Shown in pieces: positions 45,227 through 54,885 of a DNA stretch of 64,000 bases (position 1 is the stretch's first letter; each line of letters begins with the position of its first letter). Where the stretch lies: the NCBI RefSeq assembly GCF_014200605.1, contig NZ_JACHCE010000011.1, forward strand, positions 1 through 64,000. Direction: 5' to 3'. Below the pieces are notes generated by a model. It was given only the letters and a program-made list of their open reading frames with translations. It searched no databases and was not told the DNA's origin. Both the position numbers and the translations under genes were made by a program. Source of the stretch: Pedobacter cryoconitis. GTDB lineage: Bacteria > Bacteroidota > Bacteroidia > Sphingobacteriales > Sphingobacteriaceae.

Positions 45227-47691
45227 TGATGATTAAATATTTTTGTGTGTTTGTTGTTCTTGGATCTCTGCTTGGATTAACTCCGGCAGAGGCACAGGAA
45301 TCTAAACGGTTAAACCATAACTGGGAATTTTTAAAACAGGATTTAGGCGGTATCTGGGAAGCTGTCCGTCCTGTGGGGAAGGGAAATCCTGAAAGTGTAC
45401 CACTTTGGGAAGCTGTAAATTTACCACATTGTGTAAATGCCACAGATGCGGTTGACCCTGATGTCAACTATTACCAGGGACCATCCTGGTACCGTACCAC
45501 TCTGGATGTTGTTAATCCTTATCAAAATGGCCGTACTTTATTGCATTTTGAAGGCGCAGGACAGAAAACCGAAGTTTATGTGTATACGACAAAAGTCGGC
45601 TCACATGTTGGTGGTTATGATGAATGGTCTGTAGATATTACGGATGCGGTAAATGCTTTCAAAAAAACAGAAGTTTACAAGAAACAATTTAAAGGCAAAG
45701 TGCCGGTATCTATCCGTACCGATAATTCAAGGGATCTGGAATTAATTCCTTCAGATCTTTCTGATTTTAACGTTTACGGTGGTATTTACCGTTACCTGAA
45801 CCTGGTTTATACACCTGCACTATCAGTTGATAAAATTTTTGCCAAAGCAGCAGTAGATGCCGCAGGGAAGACAGGGCAGTTAGGTGTTAAAGCAAGATTC
45901 TATAATCCTGACAAAATAAGCAGCGGGACGCTATTCTTGAAACTAGTCGATCCGGCAGGTAAGGTAGTTGCTAAAATTGAAAAGAAAGTAAACAACTTAT
46001 CCAATGATACTGAGTTATGGGATCTACAGGTGAAAAAACCTGTATTATGGTCTGCAGATCAGCCGTTATTGTACACACTGCAATACGAAATTCAATCGTC
46101 TGCGGGCATAGCGAAAGGCACAGAGAAAATCGGTTTCCGAAACTTTGAGTTTGTAGAAAAAGGGCCTTTCATGCTTAACGGAAAACGTTTACTGTTGAAA
46201 GGCACACACCGTCACGAAGATCATGCGGGTGTAGCAGCAGCAATGACAGAAAATGAAATCCGTAAAGAAATGGTCATGATGAAAGATATGGGGGTTAATT
46301 TTATCCGTCTGGCACATTATCAGCAGTCCCGTATTGTCCTTAATCTTTGCGATAGTCTGGGGATTATGGTTTGGGAAGAAATTCCATGGTGCCGTGGTGG
46401 TCTGGGTGGGGATGTTTACAAAGAACAGGCCCGCAGAATGCTGACCAACATGATCGAACAGCATTATAACCATGCCTCAGTGATTATTTGGGGATTAGGC
46501 AATGAAAATGACTGGCCGGGTGATTTCCCTGAATTTGATAAACAAAAAATCAGGGCATTCATGAAAGAACTCAACGAGCTGTCCCATCAGCTTGATATTT
46601 CACGTTCAACTGCCATTAGGCGATGTGACTTTTGCAGTGACATTGTAGATGTGTATTCACCCTCTATATGGGCAGGCTGGTATCGTGGTAATTATACTGA
46701 TTATAAAGGTGTAAGCGAAGAAGAGTTTAAAAAGGTGAAACGTTTCATTCATGTGGAATGGGGAGGGGACAGCCATGCGATGCGTCATTCAGAAAATCCG
46801 GATAAAGTGCTGAGTAAAATCAAAACTGGAATGGGTGCTGATGAACGTGCCGGTGATGCCTCTTTATTTGGTGGTGCAGCCAGAATTTCTAAAGATGGTG
46901 ACTGGAGTGAATCTTATTTGGTTAACCTGGTAGACTGGCACTTGAAAGAACAGGAGACTATGCCCTGGTTAAGCGGAACAGCCTATTGGCCATTTAAAGA
47001 TTTTTCTACACCTGTAAGGCCGGATAATCCAATCCCTTATATGAACCAAAAAGGTGTTGTAGAAAGAGATCTGACCAAAAAAGAAGCTTATTATGTTTTT
47101 CAGTCTTATTGGACAACGCAGCCTATGGTACATATTTACGGGCATAGCTGGCCGGTTAGGTGGGGAGAGCAGGGAGAAGAGAAAATGGTTAAGGTTTATG
47201 CAAACTGTACCGAAGCTGAGCTTTTTCTGAATGGTAAAAGTTTTGGTGTTAAAAAAAGAAATAGCCAGGACTTTCCTGCTGCGGGATTACGCTGGAACCT
47301 TCCTTTTGTTCAGGGAGAGAATGTGGTTTCAGTAATCGCTAAAAAGGGAAAGGTAACGGTGAAGGATGAAATTAAATTCACTTATCAGACTGAAAAATGG
47401 ACTAAACCTGTAAAGCTAACTTTAACAAAGATCAGTCAGCAGGATGATATCGCCACTGTAGAAGTCAAATTATATGATGATAAAAATGTGCAATGTCTGG
47501 ATGCTACGAACTGGGTTAACTTTTCATTAGCAGGAGATGGTAAACTGATAGATGATTTAGGGACTTCTTCGGGTTCAAGAAAGGTACAGGTCTATAATGG
47601 CCGTGCAATGATCAGTGTGAAATTGAATAAAGGGAAAAGTGTAGTTGCTGTACAGTCTGAAGGTTTACCAGTTGCTTTTACTAATCTTTAA
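45226..47691 (+). CDS. GH2 glycoside hydrolase
   Basis: 821 residues with a signal peptide (ending PAEAQESK). GH2 domains in order: sugar-binding (about 35-190), Ig-like (about 190-300), barrel with Glu427 in GLGNENDW and Glu511 in HVEWGGDS, and a C-terminal Ig-like domain with a DUF4982-like pattern (about 640-821). It overlaps the previous GH2 by 1 bp, which indicates coupling. The two enzymes probably act on successive linkages of the same glycan. Confidence 0.9.
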   Translation: MMIKYFCVFVVLGSLLGLTPAEAQESKRLNHNWEFLKQDLGGIWEAVRPVGKGNPESVPLWEAVNLPHCVNATDAVDPDVNYYQGPSWYRTTLDVVNPYQNGRTLLHFEGAGQKTEVYVYTTKVGSHVGGYDEWSVDITDAVNAFKKTEVYKKQFKGKVPVSIRTDNSRDLELIPSDLSDFNVYGGIYRYLNLVYTPALSVDKIFAKAAVDAAGKTGQLGVKARFYNPDKISSGTLFLKLVDPAGKVVAKIEKKVNNLSNDTELWDLQVKKPVLWSADQPLLYTLQYEIQSSAGIAKGTEKIGFRNFEFVEKGPFMLNGKRLLLKGTHRHEDHAGVAAAMTENEIRKEMVMMKDMGVNFIRLAHYQQSRIVLNLCDSLGIMVWEEIPWCRGGLGGDVYKEQARRMLTNMIEQHYNHASVIIWGLGNENDWPGDFPEFDKQKIRAFMKELNELSHQLDISRSTAIRRCDFCSDIVDVYSPSIWAGWYRGNYTDYKGVSEEEFKKVKRFIHVEWGGDSHAMRHSENPDKVLSKIKTGMGADERAGDASLFGGAARISKDGDWSESYLVNLVDWHLKEQETMPWLSGTAYWPFKDFSTPVRPDNPIPYMNQKGVVERDLTKKEAYYVFQSYWTTQPMVHIYGHSWPVRWGEQGEEKMVKVYANCTEAELFLNGKSFGVKKRNSQDFPAAGLRWNLPFVQGENVVSVIAKKGKVTVKDEIKFTYQTEKWTKPVKLTLTKISQQDDIATVEVKLYDDKNVQCLDATNWVNFSLAGDGKLIDDLGTSSGSRKVQVYNGRAMISVKLNKGKSVVAVQSEGLPVAFTNL

Positions 47692-47730
47692 GCGTTAAAT
47701 ATTTAAAACCGTTGATTTAATTATTGAGTT

Positions 47731-48975
47731 ATGAACGTAATATTCTCTGTCTTATCGGCCGCTGCCATTTCTATAAGTCCAGCAGCAATGACTGCTGAAA
47801 GCCACGCTGCCCATGAACAGGCCGCGGACTATCATCAGCATACATTAACAAGATCCTGTCAATTGCCGGAAAGGGAAAGTGCCGGTAAAGCTGCTGCAAT
47901 TTTGCTGCGGAAACAAATTCTGGCAGAAGCAGCCTGGGCAATGACACAAAAGCCGGTTACCATAACTGCTGCTTCATCACCGCGAAGTGCGGGAGGCAAA
48001 CATGACTTCTTTTCTGAGGCCGATTATTTCTGGCCTGACCCTCAAAACCCGGATGGTCCATATATTAACAGAGATGGATTAACCAATCCTGATAATTTTG
48101 TAGAACACCGTAAAGCAATGATCCGTTTAAGTAAAGTAATCGGCGCTTTGGCTTCTGCCTACAAATTAACGGGAGATGAAAAATATGTTAAACAAGCTGT
48201 TATTCATTTAAAAGCCTGGTTTGTTAATCCTGAAACCCTGATGAACCCGAATCTCAATTTTGCACAGGCAGTTAAAGGGAAATTCACAGGACGCAATTAT
48301 GGTATTATTGATACGATCCATTTGATGGAAGTTGCACAAGGTATGATCGTGATGGAAAAAGCCGTTGCTTTTGATCCTCAGATCGCTGCTGACATCAAAG
48401 CATGGTTTGTGAGTTATAATAACTGGTTAAATACCAGTAAACCTGGTATTCAGGAGAAAGAGGTTAAAAATAATCATGCTACCTGCTGGGCCATTCAGGT
48501 CGCTTCTTTTGCCAAATTATGCAATGATCAGGCACTGCTGGATGCTATGCGGGTAAGGTATAAAACAGTTTTATTGCCTAACCAAATGGGCGCTGACGGA
48601 AGTTTCCCTTTAGAAATGGCACGTACAAAGCCTTATGGATATGCTATATTCAATCTGGATGCAATGACCATATTATGCCAGATTTTATCTACTCCAGCGG
48701 ATAATTTGTGGGATTTTAAAACAGCAGATGGTAAATCTATAAAACTTGGGATTTCTTATTTGTACCCTTTCATTGCAGATAAAAGTAAATGGAGCCTGAA
48801 ACCCGATGTGATGTATTGGGACAACTGGCCTGTTGCACAGCCTTTCCTGCTATTTGGCGCAAATGCTTATCAGGAAAAATCATGGTATAGCACCTGGGAA
48901 AAGCTGGACCATAATCCGCAGGTTGTAGAAGTCATCAGAAACCTGCCTATCCGGCATCCACTCATCTGGATGTAG
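47731..48975 (+). CDS. Alginate-lyase-fold polysaccharide lyase (PL38-like)
   Basis: 414 residues with a short, Ala-rich signal-like N-terminus. The alpha/alpha toroid domain matches the Pfam alginate lyase family: FSEADYFWPDPQNPDGPYINRDG, NYGIIDTIHLMEVAQ, the Asn248-His249 pair in KNNHATCW and GSFPLEMARTKPYGYAIFNLDAM. The pattern fits CAZy PL38-like enzymes that cleave uronic-acid polymers by beta-elimination. Its unsaturated product would be the substrate of the adjacent GH88. Confidence 0.8.
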   Translation: MNVIFSVLSAAAISISPAAMTAESHAAHEQAADYHQHTLTRSCQLPERESAGKAAAILLRKQILAEAAWAMTQKPVTITAASSPRSAGGKHDFFSEADYFWPDPQNPDGPYINRDGLTNPDNFVEHRKAMIRLSKVIGALASAYKLTGDEKYVKQAVIHLKAWFVNPETLMNPNLNFAQAVKGKFTGRNYGIIDTIHLMEVAQGMIVMEKAVAFDPQIAADIKAWFVSYNNWLNTSKPGIQEKEVKNNHATCWAIQVASFAKLCNDQALLDAMRVRYKTVLLPNQMGADGSFPLEMARTKPYGYAIFNLDAMTILCQILSTPADNLWDFKTADGKSIKLGISYLYPFIADKSKWSLKPDVMYWDNWPVAQPFLLFGANAYQEKSWYSTWEKLDHNPQVVEVIRNLPIRHPLIWM

Positions 48976-49044
48976 ACTGGCTCTGAAAACAGCCTGTTCA
49001 CCTTAAAATAATTTATAAAACCGAGCATTAATAATATACAACAT

Positions 49045-50226
49045 ATGAAACTGAAAATAAACTTAACACTGGCCGTATTACTGAGTTTAACTGCCGCGGT
49101 AAAAGCACAAAACGTGGATGTTGCGAAAGCACTTGTCCCTGCAGAAAAGCAGGTAGACCTCTTACTTGAAAAGTCAGAAGCTGCAACAGCAGGGGATGCT
49201 AAATTAATTGCACCGCGCACATTGGAAAATGGTCAGCTGAAATTAGTAGTTGGGCGGGACTGGACCAGTGGTTTTTTCTCCGGTATGTTATGGTATTTAT
49301 ATGATTTGACGAAAGATCCGAAATGGCTGGCTCCAGCTAAAGAATTTACGCATAAACTGGCGCCTCAGCAATACAATACCGGTACACATGATTTAGGATT
49401 CATGATTTACTGCAGTTATGGAAATGGTTATCGTCTAACTGGTGATACCAGTTACAGAAGTGTGATTATACAAGCCGCAAAAAGTCTTTCCAAAAGATTT
49501 AATCCTGTAGCAGGGGTAATCCGTTCATGGGACCATAATGCTGATAAATGGGAATTTCCTGTGATTATTGACAATATGATGAACCTGGAGTTACTTTTTG
49601 AAGCAACAAAACTAACTGGTGATTCTTCGTTTTATAAAATTGCTGTCAGCCATGCCAATACGACGCTTAAAAATCATTTCCGTAAAGACCACAGCTCTTA
49701 CCATGTAGTTGATTATAATCCAAAAACAGGTGCCGTGCAATGGAAGGGAACTGCTCAGGGATTAAATGATTCCTCTTCCTGGGCACGCGGACAAGCATGG
49801 GCATTATATGGTTATACGATGTGTTACCGCGAAACAAAAAACAAAGTATATCTAAAACAGGCAGAAGACATTGCTAAATTTATATTGACTAATCCAGCGC
49901 TTCCGGCCGATAAAGTACCTTACTGGGATTTTAATGACCCATTGATTCCAAATACAGAAAAAGATGCCTCAGCAGCAGCAATTATAGCTTCTGGATTGTA
50001 TGAATTGAGCGGGTATAGTAAGCAGGCTAAAAACTATAGAAAAACAGCAGATCAGATCCTGAATAATCTGACTGAAAAATATACAAGTAAAGCAGGAGCT
50101 AACGAAGGCTTTATATTAGTTCATAGTACAGGACATAAACCTGCCAAATCTGAAATTGATGTACCTATTATTTATGCTGATTATTATTATTTAGAGGCAT
50201 TGGCAAGAAGCAAAGGCGGGAAGTAA
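49045..50226 (+). CDS. GH88 unsaturated uronyl hydrolase
   Basis: 393 residues with a signal peptide (cut near VKAQNVD). GH88 signatures: GRDWTSGFFSGMLWYLYD, catalytic Asp116 in GTHDLGF and Asp176 in VIIDNMMN, SSWARGQAWALYGYTMCYRET, and YWDFNDP. It hydrates and releases 4,5-unsaturated uronic acid from lyase products, completing the PL step before it. Confidence 0.95.
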   Translation: MKLKINLTLAVLLSLTAAVKAQNVDVAKALVPAEKQVDLLLEKSEAATAGDAKLIAPRTLENGQLKLVVGRDWTSGFFSGMLWYLYDLTKDPKWLAPAKEFTHKLAPQQYNTGTHDLGFMIYCSYGNGYRLTGDTSYRSVIIQAAKSLSKRFNPVAGVIRSWDHNADKWEFPVIIDNMMNLELLFEATKLTGDSSFYKIAVSHANTTLKNHFRKDHSSYHVVDYNPKTGAVQWKGTAQGLNDSSSWARGQAWALYGYTMCYRETKNKVYLKQAEDIAKFILTNPALPADKVPYWDFNDPLIPNTEKDASAAAIIASGLYELSGYSKQAKNYRKTADQILNNLTEKYTSKAGANEGFILVHSTGHKPAKSEIDVPIIYADYYYLEALARSKGGK

Positions 50227-50305
50227 ATTTAATGATACCTGATATCGTTTTAACTTGTATTTTGTTCTTTAAAGCATATCTTTATTTATGTTTAAATCGT
50301 ATTTC

Positions 50306-50638
50306 ATGAAGGTATTCAAAAACAACTTTCTCCTGATGGTCATTACCGCAGCTATATTTAGTTCTTGCGCTTTACCTACTTCTTATATTGGAGATACATT
50401 CACCCCCACTGAAAATGTGGATGTTTTTTATGCTGCCAAAGATGTGAAGAAAGATTACAGAGTAATTGGACATATTTCTAGTCAGGCAAGTGCTAATGAG
50501 AATGACGCAAAGCAAGGGATCATTAATAAAGCAAAAAAAATTGGTGCTGATGGTGTTATTATTCTTGGCGTAGACTTTACCGGCGGTAAAGATTCCACTC
50601 CATTTTTTAAATCGGAGGCGATTAAATACAAAGAATAG
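50306..50638 (+). CDS. Small lipoprotein, 110 aa
   Basis: From the ATG at 50306: lipobox with Cys21 (AAIFSSCALP), then a short beta/alpha domain with YRVIGHISSQASANENDAKQG and IGADGVIILGVDF. It is probably a periplasmic or membrane-anchored protein of unknown function. The following stem-loop (50661-50686) terminates it. Confidence 0.75.
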   Translation: MKVFKNNFLLMVITAAIFSSCALPTSYIGDTFTPTENVDVFYAAKDVKKDYRVIGHISSQASANENDAKQGIINKAKKIGADGVIILGVDFTGGKDSTPFFKSEAIKYKE

Positions 50639-50660
50639 GATATAAAAGACCTTTAAAACG

Positions 50661-50686
50661 GGCCGGTCATTCATCAATGACCGGCC
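50661..50686. terminator. Bidirectional terminator
   Basis: GGCCGGTCAT and ATGACCGGCC form a 10 bp GC-rich stem with a six-base loop, between convergent genes (ends 50638 plus and 50695 minus), flanked by AAAA and TTT tracts. Confidence 0.8.
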
Positions 50687-50694
50687 TGTTTGAT

Positions 50695-53070
50695 TTAATT
50701 GGTTCTTTTTCTTTCTTCTTCATTTCCAGGGCTCCTTTGTTTGATACTGATCTGATCATTTCCAAAGCTATAAGTCAAAGAGAACCTGAAAAATCTGCTG
50801 CTATTATTCTGGCTATAAACTTGTCTGACCGCATTGACCACAGATGTATAATCTTTTAGATAAGCATTGTTAAATACATCATTCACCAGCAATGATAGCT
50901 GTAATTTATCTTTAAGCAGTGCTTGTTTGATTCCTATGTTCAATCCTGATAGCTGTCCGGTTTCATATAACCCTCTTTTAACGGAAGAACTATAAGCATA
51001 ATCTGCCTGCAATTTTGTTGAAGAGCTTAACGAAAAGGTGTTATTACTTGTTAAATACAATTGAGCACTATTTTTTGGAATTGCATTCACCATCGTATTA
51101 AATATGCTTTTTGAGCCCAGCAGATAAGCCATGTTTTGACTTTGCCACCAACTCAGTATATTTATTGTATAGCTTTCTCCTAAACCATAATAGTATTCTT
51201 TGAAATAGTTCTTTCTGCTGATGACCTGTGTATTTGTCCGTGGATCAGAGTTGAATATAATACCAAAACCATCAGAGGTGATATTAAAGAATAAGTTAGT
51301 TCTCAGATTTCCTTTATATATATAAATGAAATCAAAATTATCATGATATGAAGGTTGTAAAAATGGGTTTCCTTCTGAATAGCTTTTACTATTTATATAA
51401 GAACGGAAAGGGTTTAAGTCTCTGAAAACTGGTCTGTTAACTCTTCTTCCGTAATTCAATAAGAAGTTATGGTTTACATTTTCTTTATAGAAGAGATAAA
51501 CTGTAGGAAATAACTTGAGATAGCTATTTAAAGTCTTTTGATTTAAAGTACCTGAATATCCGCTGGTCTGTATATTTTCCAGTCTCAAACCTAGTTGTAA
51601 ACTTAATTTGCTGTTTATGTTTTTATTTCCATTGATATAGATGGCCTGATTGTTCTCCTTGTATTCGAATGTGCTGGAACGGGAAGCATCTAAAATGGCA
51701 TCACCAGTACTGGTATTGTAATAGCTGATGTCTGCTTTACTATTTATAAAGCTTAATTTAGTACCATAGGAGAGGTTCAGGAATTTTAAGGGGTTTTCCA
51801 TATCAACTTTGATACTGTAATTATTGATATCCTGTGCAGCAATGTTTCTTGCTGACTGACTGATATTTAAAAACGTCATGTCAGGTAAAAAAGATTTAGT
51901 GACGAAGTTGTTGTCAATTTTTGAATTATAGGTGAAGTAGTCAAGATCAACGGATATTTTTTTTCCTGATGTATCCAGCTTCGTGATTACGTGCGCATGA
52001 TAAGTTTGGCTGGCATTACTCAAATTATTGGACCCATCATTCATGAGTAGAGAATCTATCTGGTTACCTGTATTTCTGATTTTTATGACCGTCAGATCTT
52101 TGGAATCAGGACTGTTTTGACTTCCGCTATATTGTATTCCGGCTGTGATCCGGTTTGAAATGTCATAGTCCAGAATGAACCCTCCGGATAAGTTATCCTG
52201 TTTTTGTTTTCCTACCCGGTTCAATGCCCATAATCCGTTCGGATAATAAGTGTTTAAACCCTCTGTCTCTTGAACAGATCCTATTTTACCACCTGCATTC
52301 AAGGAGAACTTTAAATTGTTTTTATTGTACAGAAAGTTATCTCTTAAGGTGAAAAAGCTATAGGTACTCTGATCATAAGAAAGTGCGGTTGAGTTCTTCC
52401 AGGAATCCCGGACTCCTTTTTTTAAGATAATATTGAGCAGTCCGCCGTTTCCAGAGGCTTCATATTTTGCAGCAGGGTTATTCATGACCTCAATACTTGC
52501 AATGTCACTTGCTGCAATTGAATTGAGATAGTTCATCAGTTCATCACCAGTTAGTTCAATCATACGGCCGTCTACCATGACACGGGATGCACCTTTACCT
52601 AATATGCTGATTGTATTATTTTGAACGATTACGCCCGGTGTTGCACTGATGGCATTCAGCGCATAACCACCTGATGCGGAAATACTATTTGCAACATTGA
52701 AAATAAGGCGGTCTGTTTTATACTCAATTGTTTTTTTTTGAGCTACAATTCTGACCTCATTAAGATCTTTGTTTTTTTGTAGTTCAATGCTGCCTAAATC
52801 TGTGTCTTTTTCTATAGAGATGTTTTTCTCCCATGCAGTAAATCCGAGGTAACTGATCTTTATATGATAAGAACCGCTATTGACTTTCATTTCAAAAGAA
52901 CCATCCTCTCTGGTTAATGTTCCTGCAGCTACTTTGCCTTCTGGGTTTGTTAAAATTACATTTGCCCAGATTACAGGTTCGTGATTACCTGTTACATTTC
53001 CTTTGAATTGTATTTGAGAACTTGCCCATAATGGTAAACTTAATAAGGCGTATAAGATGATTGTTTTCAT
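50695..53070 (-). CDS. TonB-dependent-receptor-like outer-membrane barrel protein
   Basis: 791 residues: signal peptide (LPLWASSQIQF), carboxypeptidase-regulatory-like domain (about 20-105), plug region (ALNAISATPGVIVQNNTISILGKGASRVMVDGR) and a long barrel of the OMP_b-brl_3 type. No clear TonB box beyond VRIVAQKKTIEYKTDRLIFNV. It is an outer-membrane transporter with unknown substrate, not next to a SusD. Confidence 0.85.
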   Translation of the reverse strand: MKTIILYALLSLPLWASSQIQFKGNVTGNHEPVIWANVILTNPEGKVAAGTLTREDGSFEMKVNSGSYHIKISYLGFTAWEKNISIEKDTDLGSIELQKNKDLNEVRIVAQKKTIEYKTDRLIFNVANSISASGGYALNAISATPGVIVQNNTISILGKGASRVMVDGRMIELTGDELMNYLNSIAASDIASIEVMNNPAAKYEASGNGGLLNIILKKGVRDSWKNSTALSYDQSTYSFFTLRDNFLYNKNNLKFSLNAGGKIGSVQETEGLNTYYPNGLWALNRVGKQKQDNLSGGFILDYDISNRITAGIQYSGSQNSPDSKDLTVIKIRNTGNQIDSLLMNDGSNNLSNASQTYHAHVITKLDTSGKKISVDLDYFTYNSKIDNNFVTKSFLPDMTFLNISQSARNIAAQDINNYSIKVDMENPLKFLNLSYGTKLSFINSKADISYYNTSTGDAILDASRSSTFEYKENNQAIYINGNKNINSKLSLQLGLRLENIQTSGYSGTLNQKTLNSYLKLFPTVYLFYKENVNHNFLLNYGRRVNRPVFRDLNPFRSYINSKSYSEGNPFLQPSYHDNFDFIYIYKGNLRTNLFFNITSDGFGIIFNSDPRTNTQVISRKNYFKEYYYGLGESYTINILSWWQSQNMAYLLGSKSIFNTMVNAIPKNSAQLYLTSNNTFSLSSSTKLQADYAYSSSVKRGLYETGQLSGLNIGIKQALLKDKLQLSLLVNDVFNNAYLKDYTSVVNAVRQVYSQNNSSRFFRFSLTYSFGNDQISIKQRSPGNEEERKRTN

Positions 53071-53126
53071 ATGCTTTTGCTTTATGAATACAAATCTGCC
53101 TTAGAAAGGGCGGTTGCACGACCGAC

Positions 53127-53176
53127 AAAAAAAGTCGGACTATTTTCTTTTCAAAAAAACAGTCCGACTTTTTTTT
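53127..53176 (-). terminator. Terminator of the TPR-protein gene
   Basis: AAAAAAAGTCGGACT at 53127-53141 and AGTCCGACTTTTTTTT at 53161-53176 form an 11+ bp stem with long T-tracts on both strands. It lies between the 3' end of the gene at 53213 and the 5' end of the outer-membrane barrel gene. Confidence 0.75.
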
Positions 53177-53212
53177 AAGGCGTTCGACTTTTGTTAATTG
53201 TCTTATAATGAG

Positions 53213-53815
53213 CTATTCATCTTCAAGAAGGGAAATGCAATCTTTACCGAGTACATTTAGTCTTGCAGGAAGGCTTGCCAGAGAAGTCGTATCCTTAATG
53301 CTTTTATAAAGCGTAGCCAGTATATCATGAGTTCTTTCATCTGCTTCACAGGCTTCTGACTTTTCAAACAAAGCAATTGTTTTTAATACCTGAATTTTAT
53401 ACGCTTTATAGCTTTCATTATTCAGGACCGCATCTTTAAGCTTTGCCGATTCAGCAACCTTCTGGCCTAAAACATTGCATTTTTTTAAATTGATATAGCC
53501 TAATGCACGATAGGTGACATAATAACCAGGAACTAATCTGATAACATTTTCATAAAGTGGAATAGCCTTTTCTGGAGAACCAGCTGCTTCATATATTCTT
53601 CCAAGATGAAAACTGATATTTGCAATTTGCTTTTCGTTTAATTCTGAGGAACGGTTTAACAGTGATAAGGCTGTTTCTGTTGTTGCCGGATTTTTTGAAT
53701 CATCCATTCTGGTTTGTGTATAATCAAAATATAAGTCTTTGACATTTTGATTCTGCGCAAATGAGGAGCTGACTCCATAAATAATTAATAGATTTAATAA
53801 TAATGTTTTCTTCAT
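53213..53815 (-). CDS. Secreted TPR protein
   Basis: 200 residues with signal peptide (LLNLLIIYGVSSSFA). At least two TPR-like helix pairs are visible: IANISFHLGRIYEAAGSPEKAIPLYENVIRL and VTYRALGYINLKKC, then another toward the C-terminus. Likely a periplasmic scaffold; partner unknown. Confidence 0.8.
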   Translation of the reverse strand: MKKTLLLNLLIIYGVSSSFAQNQNVKDLYFDYTQTRMDDSKNPATTETALSLLNRSSELNEKQIANISFHLGRIYEAAGSPEKAIPLYENVIRLVPGYYVTYRALGYINLKKCNVLGQKVAESAKLKDAVLNNESYKAYKIQVLKTIALFEKSEACEADERTHDILATLYKSIKDTTSLASLPARLNVLGKDCISLLEDE

Positions 53816-53995
53816 GGGTTTTTATTGAAATTTCTGTGAATATAGGTGAATTAATGAATCAAAAAATTAATGTATTCAATTTTTTTCACTTGAAGAAAGA
53901 TTGAACTTCATATAAAAGGATAGTTAAATTAACAGAGGATCGATATTTTTATCAATCTATAATAGAGCATAAGAAAGGGATCAAACAATTGTAAT

Positions 53996-54841
53996 ATGTC
54001 ATCAAGAAGATTATTTATTAAAAGCGGCTTAGCTAGTATTGCACTGGCAGGTATTCCAGGGGTAGTTTCTGCATTAGACCCGGTTGAACAGCATGTGCTG
54101 AGTAATTCTGCAGGTAAACTAAAACTGCGTTTCGCTATTGCCTCCGACGGCCATTATGGTCAGCCGGATACTCCTTTTAAAAAGGACCATGAAAATATAA
54201 TCCAATGGCTTAATGAAGCACATCATGTGAGCCCGTTGAATTTTGTAATTATTAATGGTGATCTGGTACATGACAGGCCAGAACTGTTAAAAGAGGTGAA
54301 AAATAATTATTATGACCGTCTAAAAGTTCCTTTTTATGCTATTCCGGGAAACCATGACCATGCAGATACTGCTACCTGGAAATCCGTATTTGGTTACGAA
54401 GACAACTTCTCTTTTGAAAATAATGGAATTGGTTTCATATTGGCCAATACTTCCAATACCAAAGGAACCTATATTGCGCCCAATGCTGATTTTATGAAGC
54501 GGGAACTTGAGAAATTCAAAGATCTGAAGACTGTTTTTGTTATTTTACATATTCCGCCGCATCTCTGGGTTCCGGAAAATTCTTTTGTAGACAGTCCGGA
54601 AACGGTTAGTTTATTACATAGTTATCCAAATGTGAAGGCTGTTTTTCATGGACATGACCATAACCTGGATGCTGTATTTTACACCAATAAATTACCACAT
54701 TTCTTTGACTCACATATTGGCGGTAACTGGGGGACAAGTTATCGCGGGTACCGGATTGTTGAGGTCGATGAAGCAAATAAAATCACCACTTACCAGGTTA
54801 ACGCAAGTAAAAGCCCTTTATTGAATGAAACTTCATTTTAA
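53996..54841 (+). CDS. Exported metallophosphoesterase
   Basis: 281 residues with a twin-arginine-type signal (SRRLFIKSGLASIALAGIPG). The calcineurin-like metal motifs are all visible: SDGHYG (metal 1), INGDLVHD, PGNHDHAD, and the His pair in FHGHDHNLD. Periplasmic phosphodiester hydrolase; substrate unknown. It is followed after 44 bp by the Na+/H+ antiporter gene on the same strand. Confidence 0.9.
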   Translation: MSSRRLFIKSGLASIALAGIPGVVSALDPVEQHVLSNSAGKLKLRFAIASDGHYGQPDTPFKKDHENIIQWLNEAHHVSPLNFVIINGDLVHDRPELLKEVKNNYYDRLKVPFYAIPGNHDHADTATWKSVFGYEDNFSFENNGIGFILANTSNTKGTYIAPNADFMKRELEKFKDLKTVFVILHIPPHLWVPENSFVDSPETVSLLHSYPNVKAVFHGHDHNLDAVFYTNKLPHFFDSHIGGNWGTSYRGYRIVEVDEANKITTYQVNASKSPLLNETSF

Positions 54842-54885
54842 AAAAATTAGCTAATAAATAGGACAATGCTTTAATTGCATAAATA

